From the NCBI GenBank assembly GCA_944472135.2, contig OX235270.1, positions 142,677,632 to 142,741,631 on the forward strand: a stretch of 64,000 nt of DNA, in the 5' to 3' direction. Below the pieces are notes generated by a model. It had not been told where the DNA came from and searched no databases. It worked only from the letters and a program-made list of their open reading frames with translations. Position 1 is the first letter of the stretch, and the number at the start of each line of letters is the position of its first letter. Of this stretch, positions 57,022-64,000 are shown in pieces. This DNA is from Trichobilharzia regenti (Eukaryota; Platyhelminthes; Trematoda; Strigeidida; Schistosomatidae). A program made the translations under genes and the position numbers.

Positions 57022-57215
57022 AGTGGTTGGAGGTAACTGGTGAAAATCCTTGACCTTAGAATTGCCGTTTATTAGCACTTATAAGCAAAGCGTATCTGCA
57101 ACCTTGAAGGGACCAGTGCGTCTCCCCCCCCCCAAGAGATTCAAACCTGCATCATACAGTAATGAAGTTTGAAGATGTTACGACGGCTATTCTAGTTCGT
57201 GACAGACAGTGATTG
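57022..57215 (-). repeat. SINE-D, decayed copy
   Basis: Shares 'agtggttggaggtaactggt', 'atctgcaaccttgaagg' and 'gagattcaaacctgcatc' with the copy at 49795-49985. A run of ten C lies at about 57125. Confidence 0.68.
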
Positions 57216-57561
57216 CGAATAGCTCAGCTTACTGCCATACTGCATACTTGACTAATGGAATTCGATCAACACGGGTACTGAAATGAGAACTGGATACGTG
57301 AAACTAGTTACCAATTAGTTACGAATCAATCTATAAGCCCATATCGACTTATCTGGTTTTATGGAGATAACTAGGACTTACTAATGTAAAAATATTGTTA
57401 TTTAGTTCATTCAGTGTACTAAAAATAGAGTCATAAAAATTAAACAGATACAGCCAACATGCCTGACTATCACAGAGCTTGAATGCCGAAGACAAACAGT
57501 TTTTGCATACAAATGGTACCCTTGACTAGTTCGAATAAAAAAAAGAATGAACATATGTGCA
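57216..57561. other. Unassigned DNA
   Basis: Nothing recognised. Confidence 0.4.
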
Positions 57562-57752
57562 GGAAAATACGAGCTCATCGTATTTCATGGGTCCTCTTCA
57601 ACTGCGCGCATCCTAAACAAAATTGTAAAAGTATAGTCAGAAATTTTGTAACTTGTAATTGATTTTTTTTAGGATGTACGCACCCTGATCTTCATTCTAG
57701 GACATGTGCAGTTGAAGAGAATCCACGAAATAAAATGAGTTCGTATTTTTCC
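57562..57752. repeat. 191-bp imperfect inverted-repeat element
   Basis: Arms of about 53 bp, 57562-57614 and 57699-57752, are inverted copies at high identity: 'ggaaaatacgagctcat' against the complement 'ggaaaaatacgaactcat', and 'tcttcaactgcgcgcatcct' against 'tcttcaactgcacatgtcct'. Inside, 57669-57682 ('tttaggatgtacgc') also complements the inner edge of the left arm, so two alternative folds exist. No coding capacity. It could be a miniature inverted-repeat transposon or a folded RNA-derived insertion. Confidence 0.8.
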
Positions 57753-58224
57753 TGAAAATATGTTCGTTGTTTCTCTCTTCAAACAGTTTTTATGCTTATT
57801 TTGAGCATAAAAAAATCAGTTGTTTTTAATAGTCGCATATTTTACAGAATCCTGAATACTTAGGTGAGTTACCAGTCGTAAAAACTGTATATATATATAT
57901 ATGACTAATAAACCCATACGTTTGATGCATTACTGACTACCTATCCACCGATAACCTTATCACATTGTGACCAAGATTAAGTAACAGTCTGTGATGTAAC
58001 TGTTCCCTTTATAAGTGACATCACTTTGTCATCTACCAACTTTTAGACATGGGAACTAGTGAGGTATTAAACTCCTAGAACAATAAGTTGTAAGAAAGTG
58101 TTTGACGTCTAACGGTATACGTCTTTAACTATCCATCATTACCTTACGTAGGTGTGAAAAAAAACAACATAATCCAAAAAATGAGTGTCAGGTGATGTAA
58201 CAGATGGACGTAAGAAGACCTGTT
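57753..58224. other. Unassigned DNA with short (TA)n
   Basis: TA run at about 57888-57902; otherwise nothing. Confidence 0.4.
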
Positions 58225-58655
58225 TTAGTTTGAAAGCAGTGAATCGTCTAGCTGGCTCCAAGACTGTCCATAATTTCTCGTCTTCTCCTCATTTTATCTC
58301 CTCCACGTCTCCCTCAGACCTACACCCAACGGGTTGTTTCCCACCCGGATTTCACCTGAGGGGCTGTTCTAGAGCTTTGATGCACTCAATGTATGTCCAG
58401 TACATCTCTCTCTCTATGTTCGAAATATTTGTTGGAAAGTAGGTTCTTGGTAGATCTATCGCTAGAGTTCCTTGTTGATAATTCTCTTAGGGGCCGGTTA
58501 TCTGATCTTCAGCATAAACTTAATGCAACTGTTGATAAAAGTCTTAAACCTTCAAGAAATGCTTTTGGTGTCACGCCAAGTCTGTGAATCACATAACAGC
58601 AGTTACTTGACATCAGTGTTGAAAATCCGATTCCTGTTCTTCACGCACTATGGAC
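58225..58655 (-). mobile_element. SR2-like RTE retrotransposon, 3' region fragment
   Basis: In minus orientation: 'ctagctggctccaagactgt', 'ctcctccacgtctccctcag', 'gccggttatctgatcttcag' and 'ttgaaaatccgattcctgtt', in family order. The 3' terminus itself is missing. Confidence 0.75.
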
Positions 58656-58699
58656 TCATGTCCCCACCAAGGATCGACTCCAGGACACTCAGCTTGCAA

Positions 58700-58980
58700 T
58701 GCTGGCTCATTGTCAAAATTGGAACCAATCAAGTTCCTACAAACCAATACTACGCTTGGAATAGTTAGAGAAACACTGACAACTAGGGAGCACTGGTCGT
58801 GGTGTGGAACTCTTCAGGAGTTTATACCCTTGAACGCATCAAGGACTGAATAACCCAGTGGGTGAATGGTTAAGGAGATGGTCTTGTAGTTTGAAAGTCC
58901 AGGGGCTGCATCTCTGGGGAAGTCATGCGTGCGAACTTCCGAAGAGTCCCAAACTAGGCGCAGTACTTTCTAGTTTTTAA
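58700..58980. repeat. Inverted SINE-C composite, decayed
   Basis: Left arm, minus: 'gttagagaaacactgacaac', 'agggagcactgg', 'gaactcttcagg' (58765-58825). Right arm, plus: 'aacccagtgggtgaatggtt' (58851-58870) and 'ccgaagagtcccaaactagg' (58938-58957), then 'cagtacttt'. The spacer is short. An (ATT)n run follows at 58984-58999. Confidence 0.65.
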
Positions 58981-58999
58981 ATTTATTATTATTATTATT

Positions 59000-60427
59000 T
59001 TAGTCCTATTATTAGTTGTATTCGAGAAAGCAGACCAGTTAACAGGCTTCAGTTAGAAAAACACTCATCTACAGATAGTTATTCATGTTTCTAATTTATA
59101 TCAACTATGGCGTTGAATAAATTCTTTTTTTTCACTAAACAGGCTTGTATAGTGAATAGTGCATATCAAATCCAGACAAAATTTAAGTACACTGCACGCT
59201 ACTACTAAAATTAATGCAAAGTACATCTGTGCATATGTGTCCATGTGTGTGTGTGTCTGTGTGTGAAAATTGTCATCAAAGTAGACAGACGGAGTATTAA
59301 AAAAAGTGTTCAAATGACAGTTACCAGTTGAATAAACTAATCATCATAAAAATGAAACAGTAGGCGGTCCTTTCTTTCATGATGGTGATGATGACGAATA
59401 TTTGATGAAAATGGCTTCTTACTTTCTTTTAATTGTAATCCCTTTGTACAGACATCAGTTATTTGTTTCTTCTGCCTTACTTGTTCTTATCGTCAAACAT
59501 TGAGATTTCAATGAACCAGAGGGTGAGAGAGAGAGAGAGAGAGTCAGTAAGCACTGAGTTACACTAAAATCAAAGCAAACTGAAGTCAGGAAAAAAGAAA
59601 CATGACAGCAAACCTCAGTTATCTGTACACGTTAAGACCCTTTATCTGAAACTGTATTAGACGAATATGTGCATACAGGCATAATAAACCCACCCACACA
59701 CACACACATTCACAACACTGAACGGGTGTGCAGGGCTATTTATGTCAATGCAAATTAACCTCATTCAGGAGAAATAGTTTCCATTGTTCTGTATTTACCG
59801 CCTCTTCATACACAGACATATCTGAGGCTTAATTATATATAAATAATCTGAGAATTTCAGGGATATGGCTATTTTTTATTTTCTGTTTCATTTGTTTGTT
59901 TATTTGTCTGTAACATGAAAGGTTCACAAGGAAAAAAGGGAACGTACACAAAACTTGAAAAGGGTAAAAAAAAGACAACAAATGAAGTATAATTCTGCAT
60001 TTTGCTGTGTAGGGGATCAAAAGAAAGTCCATCAACTCAACTGAACCTTAGCCATTTCACTGTCAACGATCATTTTATTTATCTATCCGTGCTAATTGAA
60101 ACACAAGGGACAAGAGTTCAGCGGTAGCACTCATATCATCACTAATAATAAATACATCTTTGAGCCGCCGTCAATATTTTCTTATCATCCTTCACTAGTT
60201 GAAGGCGATGTTAATGTCAGCCTGGCAATCAGATAAGGTGGTCCAGGCTAAGGAATCAGCAGGTAGTGTGGCCAAAGCTCAGGTCTAGCGGAATAGGTGG
60301 TAACACAACAATTACAAGAGTTATTTCTTGTTGAATCCAACGGAAAACGAGCTCGAAGACGTTCATGCAATGATTGCTTAAAGCTCTCTACAATCCTTGA
60401 ACAGAAGAATTTTACGTGATTTTCATA
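59000..60427. other. Unassigned DNA with simple repeats
   Basis: Short GT (59245-59265), GA (59524-59542) and CA (59694-59708) runs. No supported gene. Confidence 0.45.
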
Positions 60428-61640
60428 CTACTGACTATTAATCCTTTAGGTTTCAAGTGGAACACAAGGCTTCAGAAACACATCCTCGTTTCATCCTGTC
60501 CGCTACAGTCCTCTTTAGCCGGTTCCATGATTGCTCATCAGCTCTAATTTCCCCTATGTCAATCCCTAACCAAAGCCAATCTTGTCGTTTCTTATTTGAG
60601 TTCCACTCGACGGCCTGTCTGAAGAGTGATTTCACTCAAAAATGACCTCATTCTACGTCGGATCCACCTCCATCTTCTTCTGACTATTTGTTGGGCGATA
60701 AGTTATTGATTCGTTGGTTGACATAGTTGCTTGTAGCCGGCCATCTGATTTTCAGTATGGCGAGAAAGCATCTGTTGATAAACGTCATTAGCCTGTTTAA
60801 AATGCTTCTGATGATGTACATGTGAAGTTACAGAACTATGCAGAAGTACTTACTAACTTGACATTAATAATTTTTTTTTTAATAATAATAATTTTTCCTT
60901 CACGTTCCCAGTGGAACATAGGGCTTCAAGCTACAGGCTTGAAGTTTCTGTAGCAGTGTTTAGTTTTTACAGGATGGGGTTACTAGCCCCATGCCCAACC
61001 TTTCCTCTTTACCAGGATTATTTCTGGTTTAGCGAGGTAAAGGAGTGCGTTGGTGGCCGGGGATCGAACCCCGGACCATGTACATGGTCGACGAGCGTCC
61101 TAACCGCTGTGCCACCATAACTCTGGTGTCTCCTCATTTGCGGATAAATCTTTCGCCTTTTACTAACTTGACATTAGTATTCAAAATCTCAGTCTTCTTC
61201 CTTATGCTTAGTGGAATAGATTAATGAAAGTTTGCCGAAATAAGTGAAACAGCTGAACTCCCCCTTCCGCTGATGGTGACTGGTGCTTGTTATTGTCGAT
61301 TAGGTATCTTCGACACCCCTTTCCTCCCTATTTTCACTTGAATTCGTATCTTTGCTGCCAACTTATTGGTTTTCTTTGATTTTGTGCGAAGTTAAACATG
61401 AATCATCCGTGTGAAGTCTAGGTATTCTAGAGTCGTACTGTCAGCTAAATGTATTTCTGTCTTTTCACTCTCAATGGCCCACTGCGTGATCATAATTTTC
61501 AAATAGTGAAGAAACGGTTGAATCCTGTTTGACATCATGCATCTGTTTATCTGAAGATGTCCTAAGGTATAAAGTAATGAAGTCAATGAGTTTCTAGTAA
61601 ACAGCTTCCTGGTTAGACTAATTTCTTTGCTTTCCAAAGG
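60428..61640 (-). mobile_element. SR2-like RTE retrotransposon, split by SINE-A
   Basis: The first part (60428-60866) carries the terminus side 'ggtttcaagtggaacacaag' and 'tgtagccggccatctgattt'. The second part (61177-61640) carries 'gattttgtgcgaagttaaac', a decayed motif C region, and on to 'gtaatgaagtcaatgagttt', from the palm domain. Removing the SINE restores the expected order. Confidence 0.82.
60850..61176 (-). repeat. SINE-A with 17-bp duplication and 5' extension
   Basis: Perfect 17-bp duplication 'ttactaacttgacatta' at 60850-60866 and 61160-61176. The SINE-A copy itself (A-rich tail, SR2-like terminus 'gttcccagtggaacataggg', body, head with intact B box complement at about 61058-61070) ends near 61112. 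About 45 bp of non-SINE sequence (61113-61159: 'aactctggtgtctcctcatt' onward) lie between the head and the right duplication. The insertion therefore carried an extra 5' segment. Confidence 0.92.
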
Positions 61641-61854
61641 AATTTATCGATTGGAGAAGTGTCCACATTTCGCTCGTCAAATAGATATTTAGATCTTACT
61701 GAATATCATTCATTACTTCAGTTCGTGTTCTGGAAAACTATCCTTTTCTCCTATTAATAATTGTTAGCATGCCACAGTTATTTTCTCTGCTAAATTCCAA
61801 CAACTTTCCGTGCTAAAATTGACCAAAGACATTTCAATTTTCAAGCACTGGTTT
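61641..61854. other. Unassigned DNA
   Basis: Nothing recognised. Confidence 0.35.
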
Positions 61855-61857
61855 TGT

Positions 61858-62205
61858 AGGGATTATGTTTGATTGGTTGGAGGATCTCACCATCAGCTGA
61901 TATTAGTTATAGAACCATTGGAAACCTGCAGCGAGTACTGGATAGCTTTTTCTGTTGTCCTAGTTAGGGACTCTTCACAGTACGCACCCACCGGGGTTCC
62001 AACTCAGAACCTTCTGAGTCCCAGTAGCTTGATGGTCTACGAGCTAGCTCGTCTTGTTACCATAAAGTCCTGGATTCGAACCTCAGCGGGCGGGTACTGA
62101 TGAAGAGTCCTCAGCGCTAGGACGAATCAGCTACCCAGTACCCTGAGGTGGTTTCCCAATGGTTCTCTAACCGATGTCAGCTCATGGTGAAATCCTCCAG
62201 CATTT
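61858..62205. repeat. Compact inverted SINE-C composite (no spacer)
   Basis: Left arm, minus (61870-62010): tail, ribozyme remnant and T arm. It passes directly into the right head, plus, at about 62010 ('gagtcccagtagcttgatgg'). The B-box part 'ggattcgaacctcagc', the ribozyme (62094-62141) and the tail 'accgatgtcagctcatggtg' follow. No central spacer is present. Confidence 0.8.
62094..62141 (+). ncRNA. Hammerhead ribozyme module, degenerate
   Basis: Stem I gtactg/cagtac is perfect and stem II gtcc/ggac is intact. The core begins AUGAAGA instead of CUGAAGA, and GAAA reads GAAU. Stem III is eroded ('tcagctac'). Confidence 0.55.
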
Positions 62206-62254
62206 CATTTTTTTTTAGCTAAACATTCAACTATCCCAAGTTTGATCACAAACT

Positions 62255-62725
62255 AACTTCAGTTAGAGAACCACTGAGAACTAGAGAGAATTCGATGTCT
62301 GTTTCATTCTTGCTTAAGACTTTCCACTAGTACGTATCAATGGTCCCACAAAGAATCGAATTCTGGACCTTCATGTAACTAGGCCAGCTCATTAACAAGT
62401 CGGCTACTGGAATAGAAGCCAATTGTCCATGAATTCTGACTTTTACCCCTTCGCGATATAAATGGCGCCACTGCCGGTCAGTGTCATCGAAGAGTGTCAG
62501 CTCTCACACTCATATTGTCTATACCTTGTGGTCACAGCCTCCTAGAAGAAATTCAGTCAACATCACCATGTAAATAGTCAGTCGTGAGCAGCAGATCAAT
62601 TTTCAAGTGTTGGCTAGTTAATCTTTGAACCTGAAGGTCCTGAAATTATACTGATGAGGAGTGCTAAACTAGGACGAAACAGCTGTTTAGTACTCCCTTA
62701 TTTCCGATGATTGTCTAACTTGAAG
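62255..62725. repeat. Inverted SINE-C composite, divergent spacer
   Basis: Left arm, minus (62265-62400): 'cagttagagaaccactgaga', ribozyme remnant and head remnant. The spacer has 'ccatgaattctgacttttac' and 'gtcatcgaagagtgtcag'. Right arm, plus: head remnant ('gttaatctttgaacctgaag'), ribozyme (62647-62693) and tail. Confidence 0.7.
62647..62693 (+). ncRNA. Hammerhead ribozyme module, near-intact
   Basis: 'tactg' pairs with 'tagta' for stem I. The core reads AUGAGGA (first C changed to A), GAAA is intact, and stem III is the perfect palindrome 'acagctgt'. The base before the cleavage site is U, which hammerheads tolerate. Stem II is weakened ('gtgc' against 'ggac'). Confidence 0.6.
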
Positions 62726-63465
62726 TTGATCAACACATCCAAAAACAACAATAATAATAGTAATTATTATTTATAATTCATTCATGAGTCCCGGCTGCAG
62801 CATAGGTCGCCATGAATATTCAATGCCAGTCTTTCCAGTCTTTCTAGATTTGTTTGTTACCAAAACGATAGCCATTTTTAGAATATTCTGTCTGTCTCAC
62901 TATTAAATGCCACAAAATGGTGTTTTAACTTTAGTATTTGGCTAAATAATTAATCATATAATGAGTTTAGTAAGTGATATTTGCTTATGAAGTTGTCTCC
63001 AAAACCCATGGCTTTCTAAAAATAGAGATCCTCGTCGATTCAATATTTTCCTTATTAGTTCCCATTTACTTCAACCTAGGAAATATTGGTAAAAGTGGAT
63101 ATAACGATTTTTGTTTTTGAAAACATTTTTGTAAATTTTTTAGAATTCTCACTGTATAATCCCCTTTAGTTTCTTCTCATTGACTAATGGTTATTTCTGT
63201 CCTGTGACTAAAGAAAAATGAAGACTGAAATTTTTAGTATGATGATAGTAAAGACTTAATTGTTTTAACTGATGGCTGAATTAGCAAGAAAAAGTAGAGT
63301 GTAACATGAAAATTTTTCACGATACTTTTCTTTTAATTGAAGTTTTCCATCGTATAAGTTACTGTGATGAAGTTATACTACTGTGAGCATAGCACTTATA
63401 CTTTAGAAGTACAGTAAACACTGTAATTCCTCAGTTACGCGTCTTCAGCTGGAACTATTCGTGGA
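62726..63465. other. Unassigned DNA
   Basis: No supported feature. Confidence 0.4.
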
Positions 63466-63467
63466 GG

Positions 63468-64000
63468 CATCATGCAGGTGAAAAGCAACAAGTTGGTAGA
63501 AGAAGCAGTAAAGACAGGACTTCAGGTGATCGTAGAGAAAACAGAGGTGAGGAAGATTCCTGGTCAAGTGCAACAACAACAGACAACAATCAGCCAGCAT
63601 AAATGGAAGAAGTCTGAAAGAAGCAACCTCCTTTACCTACCTACCAACCTACCTACCTACCTACCTACCTACCTACCTACCTACCTACCTACCTACCTAC
63701 CTACCTACCTACCTACCTACCTACCTACCTACCTGGTAAGTATCATTTCAGCTACCGGCCGACGGAAATGACGAGAATATCAGAGTGAGGAACTGGAAAG
63801 CAAGTCAAGCTTTCATTACTTTTAAGTCTGTGTGGAGATCAACAACACTCAGCATGAAAAGTAAGATCTGGATTTTCAACTCCAATGTGAAATCAGTGCT
63901 TCTTACTATATAGATTAGAGACTTGGCACCGCGTCACGAAGAGCACTTTGAACAAACTACAAACCTTCATTAACAACTATCTTTGCTCAATACTACTCAA
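63468..64000 (+). mobile_element. SR2-like RTE fragment running off the window
   Basis: It begins 'caggtgaaaagcaacaagtt' just after the motif C region and continues with 'acttcaggtgatcgtagaga', 'acaacaatcagccagca', 'gatctggattttcaactcca' and 'gagacttggcaccgcgtcac' to the window end. Close to the copy at 20420-21862. The frame at 63472-63771 is open only because the CCTA array translates into a stop-free Leu-Pro-Thr-Tyr repeat. Confidence 0.85.
63635..63734. repeat. (CCTA)n array inside SR2-like sequence
   Basis: About 100 bp of CCTA units with one interruption ('ccaacc' near 63645). At this exact place other SR2-like copies have 'ttcacctacctgggaagcat'. Here 'ctttacctacc' opens and 'cctggtaagtatc' closes the array, so it grew from the element's own CCTACCTGG. 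Confidence 0.95.

Noticed and set aside
63472..63771. Proline/tyrosine-rich repeat protein
   Set aside because: The repeat is the translated CCTA microsatellite inside an SR2-like fragment.

Overview
The window looks like gene-poor, transposon-saturated DNA from a schistosome flatworm (family Schistosomatidae, most likely genus Schistosoma; species not determined). The reasons are the AT-rich background with long TA, GATA and AAAT microsatellites, and the combination of repeats. These are RTE-clade retrotransposon copies of the SR2 type, a CR1/jockey-like LINE ending in (ATT)n, Penelope-like elements with GIY-YIG endonuclease remnants, and tRNA-headed SINEs, one group of which carries hammerhead-ribozyme modules related to Sm-alpha. 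Family names rest on recalled protein and DNA motifs; no database was searched.

Only one plausible host coding exon was found: a minus-strand first exon (18657-19128) with a signal peptide and a strong splice donor. All other substantial open frames belong to retroelements. The best are the CR1-like reverse transcriptase at 47706-49160 (uninterrupted, but lacking the endonuclease part) and the SR2-like reverse transcriptase at 21135-21862, which lies in a young insertion with a perfect 21-bp target-site duplication.

Layout. 1-13 kb: mostly unassigned DNA with four SR2 or SINE fragments. 13.9-15.2 kb: a broken CR1 copy. 16-19 kb: SINEs and the host exon. 20.4-21.9 kb: the young SR2 copy. 22.8-31.7 kb: dense SINE and Penelope remnants. 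33-35 kb: SR2 with a nested SINE, then about 700 bp of uninterrupted (CTAA)n. 36.5-49.8 kb: inverted SINE composites, a Penelope remnant, SR2 copies, and a triple nest (SINE composite split by CR1, itself split by a SINE). 49.8-64 kb: more of the same, ending in an SR2 copy with an internal (CCTA)n expansion.

Three points stand out. (1) The hammerhead-bearing tRNA-SINE occurs mostly as head-to-head inverted dimers, with divergent pol III-like boxes inside and ribozyme modules facing outward; at least four share a conserved central spacer, and Sm-alpha-like copies show the same inverted layout. (2) Two SINE families share one tRNA-like head but carry different 3' tails, one resembling the SR2 3' end and one the CR1 3' end, which suggests that different LINEs mobilise them. 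(3) Remnants of five Penelope-like elements are present. Working labels used here: SINE-A (SR2-like tail), SINE-B (CR1-like tail), SINE-C (hammerhead type), SINE-D (another tRNA-headed family).
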